In this document: in pieces, positions 16,829 to 24,830 of the stretch | Layout of the letters: each line of letters opens with the position of its first letter | Numbering within the stretch: the first letter of the stretch is position 1 | From: Sporomusa sp. KB1 | Lineage (GTDB): Bacteria > Bacillota > Negativicutes > Sporomusales > Sporomusaceae | Assembly (NCBI RefSeq): GCF_007830295.1 | Contig: NZ_VLKC01000002.1 | Location: 2,203,776 to 2,267,775 of the forward strand | Direction: 5' to 3' | Length of the DNA stretch: 64,000 nucleotides | Position numbers and translations under genes: made by a program | The notes under the pieces: generated by a model | Seen by the model: the letters and a program-made list of their open reading frames with translations, nothing else | What the model was told of the DNA's origin: nothing | Databases searched by the model: none

Positions 16829-18223
16829 CTATACAGTAGAAAAATGTATGTTTTTGGTAATATGCAGTTTTTTTAGGCGAACCTGCAGGTTTTGACGGTG
16901 TATGCCAAGTGACAGAGCGGCTTTGGTAATGTTACCGTCGGTTGCGGTGAGGGCATTGATAATCAACTGGCGCTCTAATTCGTCAAGTGTCTGAGGTAAG
17001 GACTGGCTTTTCGTGTTATCCAGCGTTGCGGGCCGCATAGGGACTGAAGACTGTTTGTGAAAATAATCGGGAAGGTAGGCCGAAGTTAGGGTTGTTTCAT
17101 TGTCGGAAAAACTAACGGCATTTTCTAGCACATGGCATAACTCACGAACATTTCCCGGCCATGTATGCTGACATATGGTTTCTTGCAGATCAGGTGAAAG
17201 CTGGGTTATCTGTTTACCGTAAGCTTTGTTAAATTTGCTAATAAAGTATTGGGAAAGCAACAAAATATCTTCTTGCCGTTCGCGGAGGGGCGGGATATTT
17301 AAATTAACAACGGCTACGCGGTAATAGAAATCTTCCCGCATCTTATTTTCGGCTAGCAACTTGTGGCAATCGACGTTGGTAGAACTTATTATCCGGCAGT
17401 TAACAGGGTTTTCTTGGTTACCTCCAAGCCGGCGAAACTTTTTCTCTTCGAGGATTCGCAGCATTTTTGCTTGCAGCACCAGACTCATACTATTTATTTC
17501 ATCTAAAAACAAAGTGCCCCTTCCGGCCTGGGCCAGCAAGCCGGGAGTGTTTTCTGCGCCGGTAAAGGCTCCTTTGGCTGTGCCAAAAATCATGCTTTCC
17601 AGCAAGGTCTCGGGGATAGCCGCACAATTTAAGGCAACAAACGGATGGGAACTAGAAGGACCATAATTGTGAATGCTTTGGGCAAAAATTTCTTTTCCGG
17701 TACCAGTTTCGCCGGTTAATAATATGGGGGCAAAGCTGAATGCCGCTTTTTTTGCTTTGTCAATAACTGTAGACATTTGCGGGCTGCTACTAATTAAGCA
17801 TTCAAAGTTATAGTTGGTGCCGTTTTGTAAGTTATTTCTGTCATGACAGTAGTTTTGCAATTGCTCCTGCAGCTTGTATACTTTATTAAGCAAGTTAGTC
17901 ATTTCGGTAATGTTTTTGTTAATTGAGCAGACTGCCACAATTTCCCCTTGTTTTACAATGGGAATTATTGTGGATAACATATGTACTTCACGATGGTCTA
18001 CAGTAAGGTATTTATTATATTTATCAAATGACGGTTTGCCTGTAAGAAATACGCCGCGCAGTTCTTCAAGCATATGTTTTCGTTGAGAAGGTTCAAAGCG
18101 TTCTATTTTATTATTATAAAATAATTCGTTGCCTTGCTTGTCAATTACATATACTGCGTCTTGCATGTAATTGGCCATTGCCTGTAAATATAATGATTTT
18201 TCGATAACATCCATGTTTCCCAT
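16829..18223 (-). CDS. Sigma-54-dependent activator, PAS + AAA+ + Fis-type HTH
   Basis: 464 residues. A PAS domain covers about 8-110, with a linking helix to about 140. The AAA+ domain has Walker A GETGTGKE, a full GAFTGA sigma-54 contact loop and Walker B TLFLDE. A Fis-type helix-turn-helix (LTATDGNITKAALSLGIHRQ) lies near the C-terminus. There is no receiver domain, so it is probably ligand-controlled. It is transcribed away from the second HAL homologue, and the shared 418-base gap holds an inverted repeat and a perfect -24/-12 promoter facing that gene. It resembles the activator at 1400 in layout but is shorter at the N-terminus. Confidence 0.94.
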   Translation of the reverse strand: MGNMDVIEKSLYLQAMANYMQDAVYVIDKQGNELFYNNKIERFEPSQRKHMLEELRGVFLTGKPSFDKYNKYLTVDHREVHMLSTIIPIVKQGEIVAVCSINKNITEMTNLLNKVYKLQEQLQNYCHDRNNLQNGTNYNFECLISSSPQMSTVIDKAKKAAFSFAPILLTGETGTGKEIFAQSIHNYGPSSSHPFVALNCAAIPETLLESMIFGTAKGAFTGAENTPGLLAQAGRGTLFLDEINSMSLVLQAKMLRILEEKKFRRLGGNQENPVNCRIISSTNVDCHKLLAENKMREDFYYRVAVVNLNIPPLRERQEDILLLSQYFISKFNKAYGKQITQLSPDLQETICQHTWPGNVRELCHVLENAVSFSDNETTLTSAYLPDYFHKQSSVPMRPATLDNTKSQSLPQTLDELERQLIINALTATDGNITKAALSLGIHRQNLQVRLKKLHITKNIHFSTV

Positions 18224-18261
18224 TCACCGCCTAATGATAATAACAATAGTGTAGCTAATAG

Positions 18262-18287
18262 TTGCGTTAATGTAAAGAAAAACGCAA
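18262..18287. promoter_or_regulatory. Candidate upstream activator site for the second activator
   Basis: TTGCGTT and AACGCAA form a perfect inverted repeat with 12 bases between, about 130-150 bp upstream of the -24/-12 promoter and just outside the activator gene. Binding by that activator is inferred. Confidence 0.5.
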
Positions 18288-18416
18288 TAAAATGATGCGC
18301 AAAGTTTTGATGCAGTTGGCTCTTATAATGTATTATAACAACACCTAACTTTTGAGATTTAAACGTAAAAGGCAGATAAGGAAGGAAAAAAATTACTTAG
18401 CAAGAATAAACGCTTT

Positions 18417-18431
18417 TGGCACGAATTTTGC
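18417..18431 (+). promoter_or_regulatory. Sigma-54 (-24/-12) promoter for the second HAL homologue
   Basis: TGGCACGAATTTTGC matches the sigma-54 consensus exactly. It implies a start of transcription near 18443 and an unusually long leader of about 200 bases before the TTG start at 18641; I see no known riboswitch in that leader. Confidence 0.9.
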
Positions 18432-18640
18432 GAATATTAAGGTAGGCGCTAAGTTAACAGAATTACGATAATGGTGGTATATATATACTCGGCAGAAATA
18501 ATTTTGTAAAAATATTTAGTACGTTGGAGATAGTCGCAAGAATAATTTGACACCTTATGACAACAAACGCCGATAAAATTAAGAAATGGTAGGTAAGAGA
18601 TAATTATAATAATGCACAAAGACAGAGAGGGGCAGATATT

Positions 18641-20158
18641 TTGAATAATGACACAGTAGTATTAACAGGCAATAATCTTACTGTTGATGACGTGGCGCAA
18701 GTTGCCATCAACGGTGCGCGGGTAGTGATTGCTCCAGCGGCGCAACAGAAAATGGAAGACTCAAGAGAATTTGTTTATAAACTCGCTAACAGTAATGTTC
18801 CGGTTTATGGGTTTAATACTGGGGTTGGTGCCAATAAGGATAGAAAGATTGAGGCTGATTACTATAATCAGTTCAATGTCAATATGGTTAGGTCTCACTG
18901 CGTAGCTTTGGGTCCTGAAGCGTCACAGGCAGAAGTACGCGCCATGATCGTAATAAGGCTTAATACGCTGCTGCTGGGCTATACCGGTATGAGTCCGGCG
19001 ATTGCCTATATGTATCGTGATCTTCTCAATAACAATATTACACCTGTTGTACCGGAACGTGGCTCAATCGGGGAAGCTGACATCGCTTGCTTGTCACATA
19101 TTGCCTTGACCATGATTGGTGAAGGTGACGCCTATTATCATGGTGAAAAGATGCTTGCTAGAAACGCGTTGACTAAAGCTGGTCTTGAACCAATTACTTT
19201 AGGACCGAAAGATGGGTTGGCGCTTGTCAGTTCCAACGCTTTGGCGGCAGGTCAGGGTGCCTTGGTTTTATATGAACTGAAAAAATTGATTACGCTTGCA
19301 GACGTAATTTATAGTTTTAGCCTGGAAGCTTTTAAAGGCAATGTCAGCCCGCTTAATGAGGAAATCAACCGGATACGCCGCTTCCGCGGCCAAAATGAAA
19401 GTGCGGCCAATGTGAGAAATATTCTCAAAAACAGCTATATTTGGACGCCGAACATTGCCAATGCACTGCAGGATCCGCTTTGTTTTCGCTGTGCCTGCCA
19501 TATTCATGGCGCTGTTCGCGACTCGCTCTATTATCTCGAAGAACTTATGGACATCCAGATGAATTCGTCTGATGACAACCCTTGTGTACTAATGAATCAA
19601 AATGCAATCATGTCGTGTGGCAATTTTGAAGTTGTTAACTGGGCAGTAGGCTTTGAAATGCTGGGGATAGTACTCAGTCATCTTTCCCGGGCAGCCTGCT
19701 TTCGAACAATCAAGTTAAGCACTGGGAACTTTACTGGTCTGCCACGGTTTTTGACGCCTGATCAGGAACATGTTATTGCTTTTGGTACAATTCAAAAACC
19801 ATTTACCGCGCTAGATGCCGAGATCAGGCATCTGGCAAATCCGGTAAGTATGGATTTTTATGCTGTTGCCGGCGATATTGAAGATCATTGCAGCAATACT
19901 CCGTATGTGGTGCAAAAGACCCGGAAAATTGTTGATAATCTCTATTATATTCTTGGCATCGAAGCCATCCATGCTGCGCAAGCCTGTGATTTGCGGCAAG
20001 AAGCGGAATTCAGACTGGGTGATGCTGGTCAGGTTGTGCTTCAGAAGATCCGCGAGGTCATTCCTTTTTTAGCACAAGACCGCAATCTTACTATCGATAT
20101 TGCCAATGCCTATAAATTACTGAAATCCGGCGTCCTCTTAGACGTAATTAATAGTTAA
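18641..20158 (+). CDS. Second HAL/PAL-fold lyase lacking the MIO triad
   Basis: 505 residues from a TTG start behind GAGAGGGGCAG. It aligns with aromatic amino acid lyases throughout. Conserved: Tyr56 (VYGFNTGVG), His86 (RSHC), Gln277-Asp278-Pro279, Arg283, Phe329 (GNF) and Glu414 (DIEDH), many at the same number as in Pseudomonas HutH. The MIO region reads GSIGEADIACLSH (141-153): Glu-Ala stands where Ala-Ser-Gly should be and one residue is lost. Tyr280 is Leu and the Asn of NGT is Ser197. It shares the missing MIO with the lyase at 5893 but by a different change. Downstream are a porin, a BCCT transporter for trimethylammonium compounds and a molybdenum hydroxylase. Elimination of trimethylamine from a betaine substrate, as in ergothionase, is the best hypothesis. 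Confidence 0.9.
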   Translation: MNNDTVVLTGNNLTVDDVAQVAINGARVVIAPAAQQKMEDSREFVYKLANSNVPVYGFNTGVGANKDRKIEADYYNQFNVNMVRSHCVALGPEASQAEVRAMIVIRLNTLLLGYTGMSPAIAYMYRDLLNNNITPVVPERGSIGEADIACLSHIALTMIGEGDAYYHGEKMLARNALTKAGLEPITLGPKDGLALVSSNALAAGQGALVLYELKKLITLADVIYSFSLEAFKGNVSPLNEEINRIRRFRGQNESAANVRNILKNSYIWTPNIANALQDPLCFRCACHIHGAVRDSLYYLEELMDIQMNSSDDNPCVLMNQNAIMSCGNFEVVNWAVGFEMLGIVLSHLSRAACFRTIKLSTGNFTGLPRFLTPDQEHVIAFGTIQKPFTALDAEIRHLANPVSMDFYAVAGDIEDHCSNTPYVVQKTRKIVDNLYYILGIEAIHAAQACDLRQEAEFRLGDAGQVVLQKIREVIPFLAQDRNLTIDIANAYKLLKSGVLLDVINS

Positions 20159-20293
20159 TAAAGCCCGGATTGAACAATACTGTAGGCTCTCGGAAAGATA
20201 ATGCTAGAGATGGATAAAGGTCAATTGATAATCCGGGAGCGTACATAACGGGAGGGGGGAGTGTGTGCTGATTAGCAAATAAGGAGGTGAATA

Positions 20294-20365
20294 TTGAACA
20301 GGAAAATAAAAAAAGCGCCGCTTCTTACTCTGCGGCAACAGAGCAAAGCGGCAAATAAGAAATGA
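20294..20365 (+). CDS. Possible 23-residue basic peptide
   Basis: TTG at 20294 sits behind a perfect AAGGAGGTGA ribosome site and opens a 23-codon frame rich in Lys and Arg, ending in TGA at 20363. The coding part also folds: GCCGCTT pairs with AAGCGGC, with CTCTG/CAGAG inside. It could be a leader peptide, a small protein or a decaying remnant between the lyase and porin genes. Confidence 0.35.
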   Translation: MNRKIKKAPLLTLRQQSKAANKK

Positions 20366-20423
20366 ATAAATTCAATTACATTATATTAACAAATAATTAT
20401 GCAGAATTCAAGGAGGTAAATAG

Positions 20424-21674
20424 ATGAAGAAGAATATAGCAGCTACGTTAGCCCTGGTGTTTGGACTGAGCATTGCCGGGACAGCGTTTGCCGCTAATCC
20501 TTTCGCGGATGTTCCGGTAAAACATTGGTCGTATGACGCTGTTCAGCAGTTGGCTAACGATGGCATCATTACCGGTGGCGGCGATGGCAGTTATCAAGGT
20601 GAACGTGCAGTTAGCCGCTATGAAATGGCTGCCGTTGTTGCTAGCGCGATAGCTCATGCTGACAAAGCCAATGCGGCGGATAAAGCCCTCATTGAAAAAT
20701 TGGCTGTGGAGTACGAAGCTGAACTGGAAGGCCTAAATGTTCGACTGACTAAGGTAGAAAAGAAGCAGGGCAATATTAAGTTCTCGGGAGAGTTCCGGGA
20801 GCGCTATGAGTGGACAAAGGTTGATCCTAGTACAGGTACAGATTCCACTGCGATGAAAACGCGTGTACGTTTAAATATGTCTACTCAGATGTCAGATGAT
20901 ATAGCGTTTAATGCCCGGTTCCACAGTGAGTCAAAGAAAACTAACGAAGCTGGCGATGCATATATAGATCTTGCCTATTTATCAGGCAAACTTTTTGAGG
21001 GCGTGAATTTTACCGCAGGTCGTATGGTTTTGCCTGTTGGCAAAGGTCTTACTTGTGATACCTGGCATGACTGGGATGGAGCGAAGATTAGCTTTGGCAA
21101 TAAAGTAAAAGTTAGCGCAGGTGCCGCCAAGTATCATAGTACAACAGGCTGGGATTCGCCTAACTATGCATATGCTGATCTGAACTATGCATTTACTCCT
21201 AACTTCGACATGAGCTTAGCTTACTTTACAGATAGTCAAGACTATAATGAGTATAAGACGAAGGCCATTGGTTTCAGTTATGCCTTCAACAAATTTGTCT
21301 TAAAAGCTGAATATGGTAAAAACGGGGCTGAAAACGCAAAACAGGTAAATAATGGCTCTGAGGCCAAAGCTTGGTATAGCAATCTGAAATACATGGGAGC
21401 CAACGCGGCTAAAGAGCATTCCTATGGTGTCTGGGTAGGCTATAGAAAGGCCGATAAAGCCTTTGACCCAGAATGGTGGAGTACTCCGGAATCCAGCGAT
21501 GTAGCGGGAGGTCTTGCTGCTCTTAACGACACCAAAGGTTTTGAATATGGTGTTGAGTATACTGTATTTAAAAACGGTATTCTGACTGTACAGTACAATG
21601 ATATGAAAGACAAAAATGGTAATAGCCCAGATGGTAGACGCAATTTAATTACTAGCTTATCCTACTCCTTCTAG
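20424..21674 (+). CDS. SLH-domain outer-membrane porin (OmpM-like)
   Basis: 416 residues. A signal peptide (cleavage after Thr-Ala-Phe-Ala, about 23) is followed by one SLH domain (about 25-80) with NPFADVPVKHWSYDAV and the ITGGGDGSYQGERAVSRYEM segment. A coiled-coil stretch follows (about 80-115), then a beta-barrel of about 300 residues ending in an aromatic strand (LSYSF). In Negativicutes such proteins tie the outer membrane to the cell wall through SLH and form pores. AAGGAGG precedes the ATG. Its place between a lyase and a BCCT transporter suggests a substrate-related pore, co-induced with the pathway. Confidence 0.93.
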   Translation: MKKNIAATLALVFGLSIAGTAFAANPFADVPVKHWSYDAVQQLANDGIITGGGDGSYQGERAVSRYEMAAVVASAIAHADKANAADKALIEKLAVEYEAELEGLNVRLTKVEKKQGNIKFSGEFRERYEWTKVDPSTGTDSTAMKTRVRLNMSTQMSDDIAFNARFHSESKKTNEAGDAYIDLAYLSGKLFEGVNFTAGRMVLPVGKGLTCDTWHDWDGAKISFGNKVKVSAGAAKYHSTTGWDSPNYAYADLNYAFTPNFDMSLAYFTDSQDYNEYKTKAIGFSYAFNKFVLKAEYGKNGAENAKQVNNGSEAKAWYSNLKYMGANAAKEHSYGVWVGYRKADKAFDPEWWSTPESSDVAGGLAALNDTKGFEYGVEYTVFKNGILTVQYNDMKDKNGNSPDGRRNLITSLSYSF

Positions 21675-21729
21675 GTGAAAAAATAAGAAAATTACTATGA
21701 TGAAGAGCAAATGAGGAGGTAAAAAATTC

Positions 21730-23373
21730 GTGATTTCTGGAAAGAAGAAAATTCGTTGGGAAATCTTTGGTCCGATGACGGCAATTATTATTGCTTGTGT
21801 TATTGCCGCAATTACCATTCCACAGCAATTTTATAACGCTGAAAACGCTTTAGTTGAAAGCGCGATTCAAAACCTTGGCTGGCTGTTTGACCTGTTTGGC
21901 ATGTGCGCCGTGCTGTTCTGCTTTTATTTAATGTTTACCCGCTATGGCGATGTAAGGCTAGGCGGGCCGGATGCTAAACCGGAGTATTCCACCTGGAGCT
22001 GGTTTGTACTTACGTTAAAGTGCGGTATTGCAATTGGTATTTTATTTTGGGGTATTGCCGAGCCGCTTTATCACTTTTGTACACCGCCTAAAGTTCTCGG
22101 TATTGATCCTTACAGTGAAAAAGCAGCGATATTCTCGCTGTCAACGGCTACGCTGCATTGGACGCTGACACCATACGCTATGTATACATTGGCTGGCCTT
22201 GCCGTAGGGTTGGTTCATTATAACCTCAAGCTCCCTTATACCCAGGGTTCAACACTGTATCCTATTTTCAAAAATCGTTCCTTTGGTTTTATCGGCACTT
22301 TGCTTGATAATCTGTGTTTGTTCGCCATCGTGGGTGGTGTGGCCGCCGTTATGGGGGTTCTTGCCATGCAAATCGGCAGTGGTCTTCATATTCTGACAGG
22401 CGTTAACACCGGACCGCATATTTGGTCGATTGTCATTATAATAGCGACAATTGCCGCCGTCACCCTGAGTATTAGCGGCATCAAACGCGGTATTAGTATC
22501 ATGGCAAAAATTAATACGAGTATTTTTATTTTTCTGCTGTTGTTTGTACTCTTCTTTGGGCCAACAGCCTTCATTCTAAAGTTGGGAACAGCATCGCTGG
22601 GAGATTTTCTACAGAACTTTTTCACAAAATCGTTATTTCTTAGTCCGATTGACCAGTCTGACTGGCCGCGTTGGTGGACTGTTTATTACTGGGCAATTTG
22701 GCTTGCTTATGCACCGATGAGCGGCATGTTCTTTGCTCGGGTGGCCTATGGACGGACTATCCGTGAATTTATTCTGTGTAACCTTGTTGCTACTTCGCTT
22801 TTCAGCATGGTGTGGTTCTGGATTTTTGGAGGTTCAGCTGTATTCTTTGAATGGCAGACCAAGGGTCTCTGGACAATCATTTCTCAGCCGCAGGGCGGTC
22901 TTGAAGCTTCACTTTTTGCCTATTTACAAAATTTGCCGCTTTCGACTGTACTTAGCTGGGTCATGTTAGGTACCATCATTACTTCATTCAGCACTATGGC
23001 CGACTCTATGACGACCACGGTAGCCGCCATGAACACCACCGGGAACACTAAGGATGATCCGGAACCGCCTTCTTACATGAAAATCGTTTGGGGCGTGCTT
23101 ATGGGCGGCATGGCACTTATTACCTTAACCGTCGGTTCAGGTGGTAAAATTTCTGGTATTGACGCGACAAAAATGATTGCTACCGTAGCCGGTATACCTA
23201 TCCTGTTTTATGCTATCGCCCAATGCTATTCTGTTTTCGTCATACTCTTCAACCATAAAAAGTATGACGTAACCTATTATCCCGATACTGCAGAGAAAAT
23301 TGATATTCCGGCTCATCTTTGCGAGGCGGAAGAAAGTGAAGACAAACCGCTAACAAACAACGTCGGATCTTAA
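21730..23373 (+). CDS. BCCT-family betaine/carnitine/choline transporter
   Basis: 547 residues from a GTG behind GAGGAGG, with 12 expected membrane segments. Family marks include GILFWGIAEPLYH and the signature around 310-340 with WTVYYWAIW, Ala-Pro-Met-Ser-Gly and GRTIREF. BCCT carriers move quaternary or trimethylated ammonium compounds, by ion symport or by antiport of substrate and product. The usual Trp-Trp of the signature reads Ile-Trp here, a change in the aromatic substrate box. The gene lies 55 bases after the porin and ends before a terminator. Import of a histidine betaine or exchange for a product is inferred from the neighbouring lyase. Confidence 0.92.
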   Translation: MISGKKKIRWEIFGPMTAIIIACVIAAITIPQQFYNAENALVESAIQNLGWLFDLFGMCAVLFCFYLMFTRYGDVRLGGPDAKPEYSTWSWFVLTLKCGIAIGILFWGIAEPLYHFCTPPKVLGIDPYSEKAAIFSLSTATLHWTLTPYAMYTLAGLAVGLVHYNLKLPYTQGSTLYPIFKNRSFGFIGTLLDNLCLFAIVGGVAAVMGVLAMQIGSGLHILTGVNTGPHIWSIVIIIATIAAVTLSISGIKRGISIMAKINTSIFIFLLLFVLFFGPTAFILKLGTASLGDFLQNFFTKSLFLSPIDQSDWPRWWTVYYWAIWLAYAPMSGMFFARVAYGRTIREFILCNLVATSLFSMVWFWIFGGSAVFFEWQTKGLWTIISQPQGGLEASLFAYLQNLPLSTVLSWVMLGTIITSFSTMADSMTTTVAAMNTTGNTKDDPEPPSYMKIVWGVLMGGMALITLTVGSGGKISGIDATKMIATVAGIPILFYAIAQCYSVFVILFNHKKYDVTYYPDTAEKIDIPAHLCEAEESEDKPLTNNVGS

Positions 23374-23392
23374 TCCCACCATTATTGAAATG

Positions 23393-23434
23393 GCCCGACA
23401 ATCAGATAGGACATTTGATTGCCGGGCTGTTTTT
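23393..23434 (+). terminator. Terminator after the BCCT gene
   Basis: GCCCGACAATCA pairs with TGATTGCCGGGC, one mismatch, followed by TGTTTTTT. It separates the BCCT unit from the molybdenum hydroxylase genes, at least partly. Confidence 0.85.
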
Positions 23435-23482
23435 TCAACAAAAATTTTAAGAATATCAGTGATAGCTGAAGAAGGTGAAATA

Positions 23483-23959
23483 ATGATAATAGACTTTACT
23501 GTAAATGGGAAAAAACACACATTGGAGCTAGAACCGCAAGAAAGGCTGCTGGATACACTACGTCTTAGGCTAAAACTTACAGGTGCCAAGGAGGGGTGCG
23601 GTGAAGGTGAATGCGGCGCCTGTACGGTTATCATGAACGGGGAGGCTGTTAATTCCTGCATGGTATTGGCGTATCAGGCTAGGAATGCCGAGATATTGAC
23701 AATTGAGGGATTGGCACAAAACGGTGGGCTGGATGAGGTTCAGCAGGCTTTTGTCGATAGTGGTGCTGTCCAGTGTGGCTATTGTACTCCTGGTATGGTA
23801 ATGAGTACCAAGGCATTGCTTTTGAAAAAAAATAACCCAACAGAAGCCGAAATTAAAGAAGCTCTTGCTGGTAACCTCTGCCGCTGTACCGGCTATGTAA
23901 ACATTGTAAAAGCAGTTAGAGCTGCTGCTGACGCATTGAATGGGGGCCAAGCTAAATGA
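23483..23959 (+). CDS. Molybdenum hydroxylase small subunit, two [2Fe-2S]
   Basis: 158 residues from the ATG at 23483 (GAAGG upstream). The N-terminal plant-type ferredoxin domain has CGEGECGAC, and the C-terminal helical domain has CGYCTPGM and CRCTG. These are the two iron-sulfur centres that carry electrons from the molybdenum site to FAD in xanthine dehydrogenase and CO dehydrogenase relatives. An in-frame ATG at 23390 lies in the terminator region and is not the start. Its stop overlaps the next start (ATGA). Confidence 0.95.
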   Translation: MIIDFTVNGKKHTLELEPQERLLDTLRLRLKLTGAKEGCGEGECGACTVIMNGEAVNSCMVLAYQARNAEILTIEGLAQNGGLDEVQQAFVDSGAVQCGYCTPGMVMSTKALLLKKNNPTEAEIKEALAGNLCRCTGYVNIVKAVRAAADALNGGQAK

Positions 23960-24804
23960 CCGGCTTTAAAATTGCAGGTTTCTTGAAGTTGGATGATGTA
24001 TTACAGGCGCTGACACATACAAGTGCCAAAACGGCATTTATTAGCGGTGGTACTGATTTTATCAACAACGGTGAGGGTGAAAACGCCGAACTGGTAATAG
24101 ACCTCTCGCAAGTTGCCGATTTAAAATATATCAGAGACAGTGGCGACGAGGTTAGGATTGGTAGTGGAACGACCTTTGCCGCCCTTGCCGCCAGCCCGAT
24201 TATCGTGAGCAAAGTGCAAGCGTTGGCACAGGCTGCAGGCCAAATCGGCTCAGTACAAATAAGAAACAGGGCAACGCTTGGCGGCAATATTGCCAGTGCT
24301 TCCCCGGCCGGCGACAGTCTGCCTGTATTGGCGGCCTTCAATGCAAGTATCCACACTGCGGGTCCGCAAGGCAGCAGAGTATTGACAGTAGTAGAAGCTT
24401 TAACAGGGCTACAGGATAAAGAGTTAATAACAGAAATTGTGATTCCGGCTCCAGCCGGAAACCGCAGCGCTTTTGTGAAAATTGGCAGTCGGTCACAGGT
24501 GACTATCGCCAAGATTAGCCTGGCGGCCACGGTTGAATATGACAATAGTAAGAGGAAAATAATTGCTGGTAAAGCTGCGATGGGTGCATTGGGCAAAGCG
24601 CCAGTATGTCCGCTTACAGTGCAGCAATTCTTCAGTCAACGAGTGGTTGATGAACCTTTTGCTGCCGATTTATCACAGCTGCTTGCCGAAACGGTAGACG
24701 AGATGATAACAGGCCGGGCTTCACATCCGTACAAAAGGGCAGCCGTAAAGGGCCTGGCTTATGATTTGGCCGGACTATTATTTAACGCTTGCGAAAATAC
24801 TTAA
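23956..24804 (+). CDS. Molybdenum hydroxylase medium subunit, FAD-binding
   Basis: 282 residues. FAD-binding motifs include SGGTDF near the N-terminus and the RNRATLGGNIASASPAGDSL segment (about 108-127), followed by the C-terminal CO dehydrogenase flavoprotein domain. It passes electrons from the iron-sulfur subunit to an acceptor. The start codon overlaps the stop of the small subunit gene by four bases, so the two are translationally coupled. Confidence 0.95.
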   Translation: MTGFKIAGFLKLDDVLQALTHTSAKTAFISGGTDFINNGEGENAELVIDLSQVADLKYIRDSGDEVRIGSGTTFAALAASPIIVSKVQALAQAAGQIGSVQIRNRATLGGNIASASPAGDSLPVLAAFNASIHTAGPQGSRVLTVVEALTGLQDKELITEIVIPAPAGNRSAFVKIGSRSQVTIAKISLAATVEYDNSKRKIIAGKAAMGALGKAPVCPLTVQQFFSQRVVDEPFAADLSQLLAETVDEMITGRASHPYKRAAVKGLAYDLAGLLFNACENT

Positions 24805-24830
24805 TTACGATAGGGTCAGGAGGTAGCAAG

